NCBI GenBank assembly: GCA_033762255.1
Contig: JANRLT010000065.1
Span: 186,001 to 250,000 of the forward strand
DNA from: Pirellulales bacterium
GTDB lineage: Bacteria; Planctomycetota; Planctomycetia; Pirellulales; JALHPA01
Reading direction: 5' to 3'
Length of the DNA: 64,000 nucleotides
Shown: in pieces, positions 38,393 through 46,719 of the stretch
Layout: each line of letters starts with the position of its first letter
Numbering within the stretch: the stretch's first letter is position 1
The notes under the pieces: model-generated
What the model was told of the DNA's origin: nothing
Databases searched by the model: none
What the model saw: only the letters and a program-made list of their open reading frames with translations
Program-made: the position numbers and the translations under genes

Positions 38393-39616
38393 ATGCCCCC
38401 CGTAACTTCCAAATCCAGCATTACCGTGGTTTCCTCTATACTTTGCAACACTTTTGTAAGCCTGCCCATCCGCCCGCTTTTTTGGCGCGTTGTGGTCGGG
38501 ACGATCGTTTGTCTGGCTCTCTTGCCGGGGCCGGTGCAGTTTCTGGCGGAGGGATCCGTCCGCGCGGACGAAATTTTTCTTAAAATTCCCCGCAGCGAAA
38601 AAGATAACCAAGGACGGGTAAAAAGCATTGGTTCGCTCAAAGGCCGGGTAACCGCCGAAAACATGAACGCCAACGAGGTCACCTATACCTTTGGCAACAA
38701 CAAAAGCGATGTCATTTCCACGAATGAAATCCTGGGGATTAGTTTTGACGAGGAACCCACTGAATTTCAGGCCATTCGCGACAAATACACCCACGGCGAT
38801 TATCGCAGCGCCTATGGCGACTTGCAGGAGTACATTGCTAAAAATCCCATGCCCGCGTTTCGCAGTGACTTGGTCAAGCAGGAATTTGATTTTATGGCGG
38901 CGTATTTGCCGGCGATGCTGGTGATCCAAGGGAGCCCGCCGGATAATTTTCCGGCAAACAAAGCAGCGGGAGACCTGTTTCGCTTTTTGAATGCCAACAA
39001 AAACTATTATCAATATTATCAGGTGGCCGAGGCTATTGGCGATTTGTCGCTCTTGACCGAGGCTCCCAACCGTCTGGAAAATGCCTACAAGTTTTATAAC
39101 TACCTGGCCGCCTCCCCCCTCAAGGAACACAAAATCCGGGCCGAACTATTAAAGGCCCGCGGGGCCTTGCGGGAAAATAAATTCGATGAAGCCGTGAGGC
39201 TGCTTGCTCCCCTGGCATCCCAAACCCCCGATTCCCCCGCGCTCATCAGCCTGCTTCAACAGGCCAAAGTGGCTTTTGCCGTCGCCCAGGCGGGCCAGGG
39301 CAAGGCCGATGACGCCCTCAAGCAATTAGAAAAAATCATCGCCGACACGTCCGCCAGTGACGCCGAAACGCATGCCCGGGCGAACGTGGCGCTGGGTAAT
39401 ATTTATCTGGCAAAGGACCAAAAGTACGACGCGCTATTGTCATTTTTAAAGGTGGATTTGGTTTTTAACCAAAATCCCGACTTGCAGGCCGAGGCGCTGG
39501 AAAAACTTTCCAAATTGTGGCGGGCCGTCCCCAATGCCAAAGGGGACCGCGCGGCCGAGGCCAAGGAACGCCTGCAAAACCTGTATCCAGCCAGTCGCTG
39601 GAATAAATCCGCCTAG
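38393..39616 (+). CDS. Secreted TPR-type protein, second of the cluster
   Basis: 407 residues from ATG 38393, 31 bases after the previous stop. A signal peptide is present (VVVGTIVCLALLPGPVQFLA). It is followed by a small beta domain that resembles a substrate-recognition or SHD1-like fold (SIGSLKGRVTAENMNANEVT), then TPR-like helices (FDEAVRLLAPLASQT, AHARANVALGNIYLA-type units). The upstream frame to 38255 overlaps the first TPR gene and is not protein-like. It is co-transcribed with its neighbours and probably works with the ExbB/ExbD motor. Confidence 0.78.
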   Translation: MPPVTSKSSITVVSSILCNTFVSLPIRPLFWRVVVGTIVCLALLPGPVQFLAEGSVRADEIFLKIPRSEKDNQGRVKSIGSLKGRVTAENMNANEVTYTFGNNKSDVISTNEILGISFDEEPTEFQAIRDKYTHGDYRSAYGDLQEYIAKNPMPAFRSDLVKQEFDFMAAYLPAMLVIQGSPPDNFPANKAAGDLFRFLNANKNYYQYYQVAEAIGDLSLLTEAPNRLENAYKFYNYLAASPLKEHKIRAELLKARGALRENKFDEAVRLLAPLASQTPDSPALISLLQQAKVAFAVAQAGQGKADDALKQLEKIIADTSASDAETHARANVALGNIYLAKDQKYDALLSFLKVDLVFNQNPDLQAEALEKLSKLWRAVPNAKGDRAAEAKERLQNLYPASRWNKSA

Positions 39617-39799
39617 AATTGCCGAACTACGGGGGGATAGTGTGCTCCGGCTTGCGGCAAAACGCCAAATTTTTGGGGTATTCGCCTCCCGGACTGTCGA
39701 ATTTGGCCAGCGGCAATTACAATAAAGATTCTTGTCATTCTTGGCCGCTCCCTCGATCCCATTTGCCCTTTTCACACGCCGGAATACGCGGAGGAATTC

Positions 39800-40606
39800 A
39801 TGTTGTCTTTGTTTACGCCCCGGGCAGGCCGATTCTTTGTCGCGAGTGTCCTCTCCCTGGCCGTGGCGATGTCGTGTTTTACGACCGCGGCGCTTATTAA
39901 TCCCGCCGCCGCCGTCGCCCAGGATGAGGCCGCCGCCGATGAAACCGCCACGGAGGAAACCTCTTCCGCTCCCAAAACGCAAAGTCAGCTGGAATACTTT
40001 TTTGAGGCATTGGGCTGGACCTATACGATTTTATTTGCGATTGACTCGTTCTTATTTGTGGCGATTTTAGTCATGAATTTTATGGCCCTCCGGCGCGAGG
40101 CGATGATGCCTGCGGCATTAGTCCAGGGATTTGAGGCGCATTTGAACGAAAAACGCTTTCAGGAAGCGTACGAAATGGCCAAGGCCGACCCGTCCTTTCT
40201 GGGCAAGGTGCTCGCGGGAGGCATGTCCAAATTATCCAGCGGATATGACGCCTCGGTCGCGGCCATGGAAGAAGCCGGCGCGAACGAAACGATGAAACTG
40301 GAACATTTACTGAGTTACATCGCGCTTGTCGGCTCGATTAGCCCGATGTTGGGCCTCTTGGGAACGGTGGACGGGATGGTGGTGGCGTTCAAGGAAATTG
40401 CTTCCCGCGAGACTCCTCCGCCCCCCAGCATTTTGGCCAAGGGTGTGGCGACCGCGCTCGTGACCACTCTGGTTGGTCTGTGGTTGGCCATTCCCGCGGT
40501 GTTAGTTTACGGCATTTTAAAGAATTGGCTGCAAAGTCTCGTGTCAGAGGTTGGGTCCACCGCCGGTACGCTGATGAGCCGGTTTTCCACAATGGGTAAA
40601 AAGTGA
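39800..40606 (+). CDS. ExbB/TolQ/MotA-type proton channel protein
   Basis: 268 residues with a cleavable N-terminal signal (FVASVLSLAVAMSCFTTAAL) and a polar acidic spacer. It has the three membrane helices of the family, the last two framed by LLSYIALVGSISPMLGLLGT, VDGMVVAFKEIAS and GVATALVTTLVGLWLAIPAV. A strong ribosome site, GGAGGAATTC, precedes the ATG. With ExbD proteins it forms a proton-driven complex that transmits energy to the outer envelope. The added signal peptide and acidic spacer are seen often in planctomycete versions. Confidence 0.93.
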   Translation: MLSLFTPRAGRFFVASVLSLAVAMSCFTTAALINPAAAVAQDEAAADETATEETSSAPKTQSQLEYFFEALGWTYTILFAIDSFLFVAILVMNFMALRREAMMPAALVQGFEAHLNEKRFQEAYEMAKADPSFLGKVLAGGMSKLSSGYDASVAAMEEAGANETMKLEHLLSYIALVGSISPMLGLLGTVDGMVVAFKEIASRETPPPPSILAKGVATALVTTLVGLWLAIPAVLVYGILKNWLQSLVSEVGSTAGTLMSRFSTMGKK

Positions 40607-40664
40607 TTGCCACCAACAATTCACTTTTTCCCTTGGTTTAGACTCCACTTGACTTGGTGCGTTC

Positions 40665-41108
40665 ATGAAAATCAAAACCAGTTCCAGCCTGCCATCGGCC
40701 GAGACGGACATGACGCCGATGATCGACATGACGTTTCAGCTCATCACATTTTTTATGTTTGTGATGCGCGTGAGCGATATCGAGGCCAGCGACAAGATCA
40801 AGCTTCCCAGCAGTCAAATCGCCAAGCCGCCCGAGGGAAAACCCGGACAGCTATTTATCGTGCAAATGACCGACAAGAGCCAGGTGCTGTCCGCCGGTGA
40901 TTACATCCCGCTCGATAAGTTTTCGCAGTATGTGCGGACCTATGTCGAACAAGAAAAAGCCCTCAACCGGGACGTGACCGAGACAGTCGTCCTGGTGCGG
41001 GCCGATGAACTAGCCAAAACGGGCGACGTGCAGGAAATGATTCGGCTTTGCCAAAAAAACGGCTTGACCAACTTTAATCTGCGGGCCGTGGTTCGCGCGG
41101 ATAACTAA
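40665..41108 (+). CDS. ExbD/TolR family protein 1
   Basis: 147 residues. The N-terminal transmembrane helix carries the conserved DMTPMIDMTFQLITFFMFV, with the aspartate that takes part in proton flow. A periplasmic domain follows. It lies 58 bases after the ExbB gene. Two different ExbD genes follow each other, so the stator may contain two kinds of subunit. Confidence 0.93.
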   Translation: MKIKTSSSLPSAETDMTPMIDMTFQLITFFMFVMRVSDIEASDKIKLPSSQIAKPPEGKPGQLFIVQMTDKSQVLSAGDYIPLDKFSQYVRTYVEQEKALNRDVTETVVLVRADELAKTGDVQEMIRLCQKNGLTNFNLRAVVRADN

Positions 41109-41173
41109 CTAGTGCCCGATCTGGACACCATTGTGCTAGTGGCAATTGCGACATAGCCGACGGAATCTAAGCG

Positions 41174-41734
41174 ATGAAAATTAAACGCAGTTCAACTGTC
41201 AGCGATAAAATCGAAATGAATATGACGCCCATGATCGACGTCGTGTTTCAGCTTTTGACGTTTTTTTTGTTCTCGCTCAGGACCGTCGATACCGAGGGAA
41301 ATTTTAGCATCAAGATGCCCAGCCCCAGCTCGCAGCAGGTGCCGGACAATATTAGCCTGCCCAAGGCTTTGGAACTGCGGGCCAACACGGACGGCTCGCT
41401 GGCCTCGATTAAGTTTGAGGACAAATCTTGGACGATCAAATCACCCCGTCCCAAGCGTCCGTTAGGGAATACCACCCCTGAATACCGGGCCGCGCTGGAG
41501 CAGCATCGCGCCGAGGTCAAGGCCGCGTTTGAACAGGTGCAGCAGCGGGTGATCGCGCTTGTTGGCCAGCCCGGCGCTCCCGCCAAGACCGACCTGGAGG
41601 TGGAATTGGATTGCTCTAAAAATCTCAACTACGAATACGTGATCACGGGCATCTCGGCCGTGTCGGGCAAGGTCCGTCCCGATGGCGAAATCGATAAGCT
41701 GATTGAAAAGATCCGCTTTAAGCCGCAGCGGTAG
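41174..41734 (+). CDS. ExbD/TolR family protein 2
   Basis: 186 residues. The helix reads MNMTPMIDVVFQLLTFFLFS with the conserved Asp. The periplasmic part is longer than in the first ExbD and contains a charged helical insert (EYRAALEQHRAEVKAAFEQV). The C-terminus keeps the usual pattern. It is the last gene of the cluster, facing a convergent LCCL-domain gene 46 bases away. Confidence 0.92.
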   Translation: MKIKRSSTVSDKIEMNMTPMIDVVFQLLTFFLFSLRTVDTEGNFSIKMPSPSSQQVPDNISLPKALELRANTDGSLASIKFEDKSWTIKSPRPKRPLGNTTPEYRAALEQHRAEVKAAFEQVQQRVIALVGQPGAPAKTDLEVELDCSKNLNYEYVITGISAVSGKVRPDGEIDKLIEKIRFKPQR

Positions 41735-41780
41735 GGATAAGTTTCGTGGTTGCTTTGCCCAGTTTATGCCCCCCTCGCAA

Positions 41781-42851
41781 TTACTCATCGCTGTTACCGC
41801 GCACTTTGGACACCTGGTAGGCGGCCGTGTATTGCGGATAGGGATAGCTGCTGACTCCATTCTGGGTCGAGCCGATAAACTGCGCCGGCGAGGGAACAAT
41901 TTTTACTTTGACCACGCCCGTCTCCCCATCGCGCAGCGCTCCCGCGTGGATCGCCGCCGTGGCCAGGCGGCTGTCGGTGGTGTATGACCCCGTCCCCCAG
42001 ATATACCCCTGCGCTTGCCCCGTCACTTTAAAATACAGGGTTTTACCGATCTGCTGCTGAAATTGCACCAAATTTCCCGGATCATCCGTGACATCCCGCG
42101 GAATCTCCCGCCCTTCGAGGCCCCGCGTGCTCAACCGCCGCAGATCGGCCAATTTCAACTCTTGCTCGCCAAATTGCGACGTGCGGACTTTGAACGTTTC
42201 CGCCTTTATTTTTCCCGTGATGATCGAGTCCCCCGTTGTTACCACGTCGTTAGCGCGCGGCTGCAACCGGGAGGCGGGCAGCGTCTCTTCCAGTTTGGCG
42301 ATAAGTTCCTTGGCGCGGGTGGCGGTCTCGGCGTCGGGGGAGTGACACAGCTTAACCAGGTCAGGATATGCCGCTGCTCCTAGTTCCAACAGGGTCTTCC
42401 CCCCCGCTTCCCGTTTGTTAAAGTTTTCGCTGGCCAGGTTGGCCAAGGCCGCGCTCAGCTTTTCCTGGATCGCGGGGGTGATCCGCAGGCCAAACTCTAT
42501 CTGCCGTATCTCCGCCACGGGAATCGCCAACGTCCCAAACGGGGTCTCTAACTCCAATTTTTCATCCAAGAGATGCAAGGTAAGCTGGCCCTGATCCGCA
42601 AACGACGCGCGCAACTGGCCAGCCACCGCCGCCGGGGGCGGAATGGCCAGTTCACCCTCTGGTTTTGATTCCGCTGACGGTACCGCCGGTCGTTGAACTT
42701 GCGGCTCGCCAAATGGATCCTCGGCGACTGGAGCAAGGAATATTTGTTGGCCAAACGCTGCCAGAGTCCAGCCATAACACCAAACCGTCAAAATTGACAT
42801 TACCCAGCTATACTTGGCAATCAATCGAGGGGAGTTCCCGGGAGCTGGCAT
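41781..42851 (-). CDS. Secreted protein with C-terminal LCCL-type domain
   Basis: 356 residues from ATG 42851, chosen because GGAGG lies five bases upstream; the frame is open to 42905. After a signal segment (SWVMSILTVWCYGWTLAAF) comes a linker, then a helical region with possible HEAT-like elements (FNKREAGGKTLLELGAAAYP). The C-terminal 80 residues match the LCCL domain: YIWGTGSYTTDSRLATAAIH, then AGALRDGETGVVKVKI and GVSSYPYPQYTAAYQV. LCCL domains occur in secreted proteins and may bind ligands. The gene converges on the ExbD cluster, so there is no evidence it belongs to it. Confidence 0.82.
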   Translation of the reverse strand: MPAPGNSPRLIAKYSWVMSILTVWCYGWTLAAFGQQIFLAPVAEDPFGEPQVQRPAVPSAESKPEGELAIPPPAAVAGQLRASFADQGQLTLHLLDEKLELETPFGTLAIPVAEIRQIEFGLRITPAIQEKLSAALANLASENFNKREAGGKTLLELGAAAYPDLVKLCHSPDAETATRAKELIAKLEETLPASRLQPRANDVVTTGDSIITGKIKAETFKVRTSQFGEQELKLADLRRLSTRGLEGREIPRDVTDDPGNLVQFQQQIGKTLYFKVTGQAQGYIWGTGSYTTDSRLATAAIHAGALRDGETGVVKVKIVPSPAQFIGSTQNGVSSYPYPQYTAAYQVSKVRGNSDE

Positions 42852-43011
42852 TGTTGCCTCCATGGTGGGCGGAAATTCTCGAGAGGCGCCGTTTAATAAC
42901 GGCACGACTTTTCTGGATTATGAACCCGCCAAAAGACCGTCGCAAGCAAATTCTTACCAACTTGTGACAATCGTGCCGGTCAGGCCCATGAAAGATTGGG
43001 CAAATAGAAAC

Positions 43012-43057
43012 AGGGTCCGGTGGGAGTCGAACCCACGATAGCGGATTTGCAATCCGC
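43012..43057. repeat. Left attachment core (displaced tRNA-Cys 3' half)
   Basis: Identical to 48012-48057. Read on the minus strand it starts at the 5' strand of the anticodon stem (GCGGA), covers the GCA anticodon and T arm, and ends with the discriminator. It lacks the 5' half of the tRNA, so it is not a tRNA gene. Confidence 0.95.
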
Positions 43058-43303
43058 AATCACCCCCCTGCGGAATTTTCGCCAAGCATTGAAGCCGTAA
43101 CGGCTTACGCAAATTCCGCCAAGACCACGGCAAACGGAGCGCACCAAAATGCGCACCATTTTGAGGGTCAAAACGACGTTACCCCGGCGGTTGATCCATC
43201 CGAAGTTGGGGAACTGGCGGCACTCTGGCCCCTGCTGCCCGAGCGATTGCGAAACACCATCCTGGGCATGATCCGCAATCACCTGGAGGAAACCAAGCGA
43301 TGA
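43058..43303 (+). pseudogene. Detached C-terminal tail of the integrase (int-C)
   Basis: The integrase frame of the right end, carried into the left end through the identical core, is open here for 81 codons to TGA at 43301-43303. The encoded tail starts NHPPAEFSPSIEAVTAY and ends with an amphipathic helix, ELAALWPLLPERL, then NTILGMIRNHLEETKR. It has no start codon of its own apart from a late internal ATG. The stop overlaps the ATG of the next gene by ATGA. In the integrated state this piece is cut from the integrase; in a circle it would be joined to it. The joining is inference from the reading frames. Confidence 0.75.
43138..43160 (+). promoter_or_regulatory. Probable integrase arm site, left
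   Basis: A 23-bp sequence found identically at 47881-47903, built from two GCGCACC words five bases apart. It lies 80 bp inside the left core. Paired direct copies flanking the core in the same orientation are typical of arm-type integrase binding sites. Confidence 0.7.
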
Positions 43304-43524
43304 CCGATGACGCCCTGACGAAGTTGCTGGCCGACCTGGAGGCCGAACAGCCCGCCCTTGAAGCGCAACTGGTCAAGTTGGCTGCGGATGACGAAGCCCG
43401 GCTAACGGAGTTGCTGGCCGCCCTGGACGCCGACAATGCCTGGCTGGAGGCCCTACAGGCCCAAGTTGCCGCCGATGATGCCCGGATAACGGGAATCCCC
43501 CCGGAACGCCTGGAATCGATTTAG
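43300..43524 (+). CDS. Small acidic coiled protein of the element
   Basis: 74 residues (MTDDALTKLLADLEAEQPAL and on). Strongly acidic and helical, with a repeated Leu/Ala heptad pattern and two AADD motifs, so probably a coiled coil. The ATG overlaps the TGA of the integrase tail (ATGA), which suggests translational coupling when the element is circular. No known family. Confidence 0.65.
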   Translation: MTDDALTKLLADLEAEQPALEAQLVKLAADDEARLTELLAALDADNAWLEALQAQVAADDARITGIPPERLESI

Positions 43525-43525
43525 A

Positions 43526-43648
43526 ATGCGATCCACGGGGTTTGACCTGGCATTCGATCCGAACGGCGGGCGCAATTCCTGGTCGATCCTGGAGAATGAC
43601 CATACCGGGCAGGCCCCCCCTTTGGGTCCTTCCCCGGGGGGGTGGTAG
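43526..43648 (+). CDS. Possible 40-residue protein
   Basis: An ATG one base after the previous stop opens a 40-codon frame (MRSTGFDLAFDPNGGRNSWS, then ILENDHTGQAPP). Its closeness to the upstream gene supports it; there is no clear ribosome binding site and no family. Confidence 0.35.
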   Translation: MRSTGFDLAFDPNGGRNSWSILENDHTGQAPPLGPSPGGW

Positions 43649-43810
43649 GGGCGCGGGTCAGACAATAGCGCATTTTGGGCGCTTTTGCAGGGAAAATGCG
43701 GGGGTGGTATTATTGTTATTCGGATTTTCAATTGCCAGCGATCGCGCGATCCGACTGGCTTACATTCCAAAATCATCGAACATCGGGTTTGCGGAGTAGC
43801 TACCGCACAC

Positions 43811-43854
43811 GGTTAGCCGAATGGGAATAGTCGCTTGTTCCCATTCGGTTGACC
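43811..43854. promoter_or_regulatory. Strong 17-bp hairpin ahead of the next element gene
   Basis: Arms GGTTAGCCGAATGGGAA and TTCCCATTCGGTTGACC pair over 17 positions with only two G-T pairs, 10-nt loop. The inner 11 bp are perfect. It ends 18 bases before ATG 43873. It could be an operator, an attenuator or a replication structure. Confidence 0.7.
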
Positions 43855-43872
43855 GGCCCGACCCAAGCGACC

Positions 43873-44514
43873 ATGACCAACGCCGGCGAAATTGTCTGGG
43901 AACAATTCTTTCAAATCGCGGATAATTTCTGTAAGGATTATGAATGGCTGGTCAACCAGTCCCGCGCTGGCAAAGAAATAGAATACTTGGAATTTGTAGA
44001 CTTCTTTGCCGTGTTGAAAGAGCAACTAGAGTTAATTCATCCAAACAGGCAACGAATAGCGACACTAGCTTACCCAAAGCCGACCCTGAATCGGCTGAAA
44101 CTCTTGGTAAATGGGCTGGATATAATCGTTGAGCATTGGCCCAAGGGAAAGCGGATGACGGTGGCGGATTGCCACGTCTATATCGCCGAAATTGAACCGG
44201 CAATGCAGGGATTTTGGAAGCATTTGCAAGAGTTAAAGGGGTTGCATCCCCCTCAGCAAAAAGCGGAATCGACCGCGGTCCCCGACAAGCCCAAGGGAGA
44301 CGGGAACGGGGCGGGGGAGAAAATTGAAGCCGATTCTTATTTGACTCATATCGACATTGCCAAGCGTTACAAGAAAGACCCCGAAGCGACCCGCAAAACC
44401 TTAGATCGTTGGCGAATGAGAAATGACGACGGGTGGCGGGAAGTTACTGAGCGTAAACAACGCGAACCCAAATATTTGTACCAATTATCGGCTATCAAAT
44501 CGCTCTTTGAGTAG
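43873..44514 (+). CDS. Element protein with HTH-like C-terminus, unknown
   Basis: 213 residues from ATG 43873 (MTNAGEIVWEQFFQIADNF); the frame opens earlier, at a TTG inside the hairpin. The N-terminal 120 residues are helical. A charged Lys/Gly linker (DKPKGDGNGAGEK) leads to a C-terminal segment, LTHIDIAKRYKKDPEATRKT, then LDRWRMRNDDGW, that looks like a helix-turn-helix. DNA binding is inferred. Its place behind a strong hairpin suggests autoregulation. No family recognised. Confidence 0.65.
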   Translation: MTNAGEIVWEQFFQIADNFCKDYEWLVNQSRAGKEIEYLEFVDFFAVLKEQLELIHPNRQRIATLAYPKPTLNRLKLLVNGLDIIVEHWPKGKRMTVADCHVYIAEIEPAMQGFWKHLQELKGLHPPQQKAESTAVPDKPKGDGNGAGEKIEADSYLTHIDIAKRYKKDPEATRKTLDRWRMRNDDGWREVTERKQREPKYLYQLSAIKSLFE

Positions 44515-44588
44515 TCCAGCGAATTGTCCGTCTAACCTCCGCCAAAATATTTTAATTCTGAAATTATTGCGCAATTTCCAGCTATTTC

Positions 44589-44610
44589 TAGCCGGACGCG
44601 CGTCCGGCTA
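44589..44610. promoter_or_regulatory. Perfect 22-bp palindrome
   Basis: Arm TAGCCGGACGC, self-complementary with no loop (dyad at GC-GC). It lies in the 300-base spacer between two element genes, 204 bases before the excisionase-like gene, and could be an operator. Confidence 0.65.
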
Positions 44611-44813
44611 ACGTCCTTTTGCAGCACGAAAAATGTGTTGCGTGGGATTCTTTGGCATGGCCAAAACCCTCGATTCTTTGTCTGCCCGCACACTTTCAAA
44701 AATGCTTCGCGCTACGGTACGCGCAGCGGGCAACGACTCAATAAGCGCGATGCTGATTCGTCGCGCTCTGACGACGAAAAGACGGCAACGCCGAAAATAA
44801 AGGAGTCAATAAA

Positions 44814-45119
44814 ATGACCACGACCCATGATCGACCGGCGGTGGATGATCGGCTGCTGGCTGCCCCGGCGTACACGACCCGCGACCTGGCCCGGCTGGCC
44901 AGAGTGACGCCCCGCACTCTGCATGCCTGGCGTGCGCGGCATGGGCTGCCGTATCTGACGCTGCCCGGGGGAGCGATCCGTTACCCCGTCGCGGCGGTCG
45001 ATGCCTGGCTGGCCGCGCGCGGGCGCAATCTCACGCCATACGCCCGTGACCTGGCCCGCGCCACGTCCCCGACCATCCCCACGCTCGCCACACTGGCCGA
45101 GCCACGCCGCGCGGGATGA
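44814..45119 (+). CDS. Excisionase-like helix-turn-helix protein
   Basis: 101 residues with a strong ribosome site (AAAGGAG). A MerR/excisionase-type winged HTH lies at residues 18-72: AYTTRDLARLARVTPRTLHA, then WRARHGLPYL, RYPVAAVDAWLAARGR. Proteins of this type bend DNA at attachment sites and favour excision, or act as small regulators. It is four bases into the next gene (ATGA overlap), so it starts an operon of three overlapping genes. It is far richer in GC than the host. Confidence 0.8.
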   Translation: MTTTHDRPAVDDRLLAAPAYTTRDLARLARVTPRTLHAWRARHGLPYLTLPGGAIRYPVAAVDAWLAARGRNLTPYARDLARATSPTIPTLATLAEPRRAG

Positions 45120-45691
45120 CCCCGCGCAGCGCGACCGTGACCCATATCCATCCATCCGCGCGGCGGTGGCTACTACCCCGACCGCCGCGCCAAACCGAGA
45201 CTCCATCCATGATCCATGATACCCCATACCTGCCTGGGTGGCATGCGGCGACTACGCCGCCGACGCCCCTGCCACCCGCGACCATGCCACCCCCGCCGCC
45301 GCCACCCCTGCCCCCCAGTGGGGAGAGACGCCGCGACGCCGCGCACCGCCTGCTGGAGGCGCGGCGCTCCGTCTACATCCTGCGCGGCCGCCGCGCCCTG
45401 CTGACGGCGCTGCTGGCGGGGGCGGAGACCGTGACCGCCGATGACGTGCGCGCGGCGGTGGAGCTACCCCACGGGATCGATCCCCGCTGTCTGGGTGCGG
45501 TCCCTACCCCGCTGGCCGATGCCGGGATCATCCGCGCGGACGGGTATGCCACCTCCCGCCGGGCAGAGGCCCACGCCCGACCCATGCGACTATGGCGGCT
45601 GGTCGATGCCGACGCCGCGCGGCGGTGGCTGGCCGCGCACCCCGACCGCCCCGACCCCGACTGTGGCGCTGCCACCGGGGGTGGCCCGTGA
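45116..45691 (+). CDS. Proline-rich protein of the element, unknown
   Basis: 191 residues, overlapping both neighbours by four bases or fewer. The N-terminal half has a proline tract (ATMPPPPPPPLPPSGERRRD). The C-terminal half (AHRLLEARRSVYILRGRRAL, GIIRADGYATSRRAEAHARP) resembles a winged-helix protein used to regulate phage replication genes, an inference from its shape. It has a compositional bias (GC-rich, many Arg and Ala). Tight coupling to the DUF1376 gene suggests a joint role in replication. Confidence 0.6.
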   Translation: MTPRSATVTHIHPSARRWLLPRPPRQTETPSMIHDTPYLPGWHAATTPPTPLPPATMPPPPPPPLPPSGERRRDAAHRLLEARRSVYILRGRRALLTALLAGAETVTADDVRAAVELPHGIDPRCLGAVPTPLADAGIIRADGYATSRRAEAHARPMRLWRLVDADAARRWLAAHPDRPDPDCGAATGGGP

Positions 45692-46554
45692 CCAAGCCCC
45701 CCGCATATCTGCTGTACGCTTCGGATTTTTTGGGTGGAACAGCGCTGATGACCAACGACGAAGTCGGAATCTATATCCGGCTGCTGTGCCACGCCTGGAA
45801 CCTTGGTCCCCTACCGGCTGACAGAGCCGCGCAATTAGTCGGCTGCCCCATTCCCCCGGCGGTCCGGGCTAAGTTTGTGGAGTGTGACGGCATGCTTACC
45901 AATGAGCGGCTGGAAAAAGTCCGCGCCAAACAGGCGGAGTACAGCGCCCTTCAAAGCCGAAAAAGCAAGCTGGCGGTCAAAGCCCGCCAACAAAATCGGA
46001 ACCCGGCGGTTGACCCCGGGGATAACCCGGGGGTTGATCCGGGGAATAACCCGGGGGTTGATCCGGCGGTTGACCCCGACGCAACCATTCAGACTCAGAT
46101 TCAGAATCAGACTCTGTCTCTGTATTCATATTCTGGTCAGATTCAGAAGCCGCGGCGGAAATCTGATTCTGAACTGACCTTAGAAATTCAAATTCGGAAC
46201 CTGAGCGGCTACGCCTTTGAGCTAGCGCGTAAGATTCGCCCTACCGACAGCAACGGGGTGAAACTCTGGGCAAGGATCGGCGCGGCGGTAGATGCTGGCG
46301 GAATCTCGGAGCATGCTATGCAAGATTCAATTGCCGCTGCCCTGGCTGGCATGCGCCAGAATCGACCCGGCTATTTCCGGCGCTGCCTGGACAACAAATT
46401 GAGGGAGACTACCGGCCAGACACTGGCGCAGTGCCTGGCCGGGATCGACCCAAGTTCATTATTGGGAGCAACTCAACTTGCGCCGGATGCCGAGTTGCTG
46501 GCTGCCCGCCAAAAAGTAGTGAAAACGCTATTACGCGAAAACCTCACGGGATGA
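45688..46554 (+). CDS. DUF1376-type replication protein
   Basis: 288 residues from a GTG that overlaps the previous stop (GTGA). The N-terminal domain matches DUF1376: PPAYLLYASDFLGGTALMTN, DEVGIYIRLLCHAWN, LPADRAAQLVGCP. This family occurs in phages and islands next to replication genes, with an expected DNA-binding or replisome-organising role. A repetitive linker (NPAVDPGDNPGVDPGNNPG, about residues 105-130) is encoded by 24-bp tandem repeats. The C-terminal domain (about 160-288) is helical and probably contacts a partner such as helicase or primase, by analogy with lambda O. No Walker motif. Confidence 0.8.
   Translation: MTKPPAYLLYASDFLGGTALMTNDEVGIYIRLLCHAWNLGPLPADRAAQLVGCPIPPAVRAKFVECDGMLTNERLEKVRAKQAEYSALQSRKSKLAVKARQQNRNPAVDPGDNPGVDPGNNPGVDPAVDPDATIQTQIQNQTLSLYSYSGQIQKPRRKSDSELTLEIQIRNLSGYAFELARKIRPTDSNGVKLWARIGAAVDAGGISEHAMQDSIAAALAGMRQNRPGYFRRCLDNKLRETTGQTLAQCLAGIDPSSLLGATQLAPDAELLAARQKVVKTLLRENLTG
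46000..46080 (+). repeat. 24-bp tandem repeats, iteron-like
   Basis: Units start at 46000, 46024 and 46048 with the phrase AACCCGGGGGTTGATCC (C/G variants), and a partial fourth copy follows. They lie inside the DUF1376 gene and are followed by an AT-richer, TCAGA-rich stretch at about 46085-46150. This resembles the order iterons then AT-rich region of lambda-type origins. Confidence 0.6.
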
Positions 46555-46719
46555 CCCCTACCGCGAAAAATCCACGGGGATCCCATACACCCCGGAATTC
46601 GCGCTTGTGTCCCCGGTTTGCCCGTTGTAAATACAAGACGCGGGACAGCTAGCGCAACGAGCGACCGACCACGTCCCCGCCAACTCACAAGCGACCTTTT
46701 TTTCAAGGGAGTTGCACGC

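Noticed and set aside
43012-43083. A second tRNA gene at the left end
   Set aside because: Only the 3' 46 nt of tRNA-Cys are present; the D arm and 5' acceptor strand are missing. It is the displaced attachment core.
44635-44817. 60-residue gene ahead of the excisionase-like gene
   Set aside because: GTG start without ribosome site. The sequence looks unlike a protein, and its overlap with the next start can be chance.
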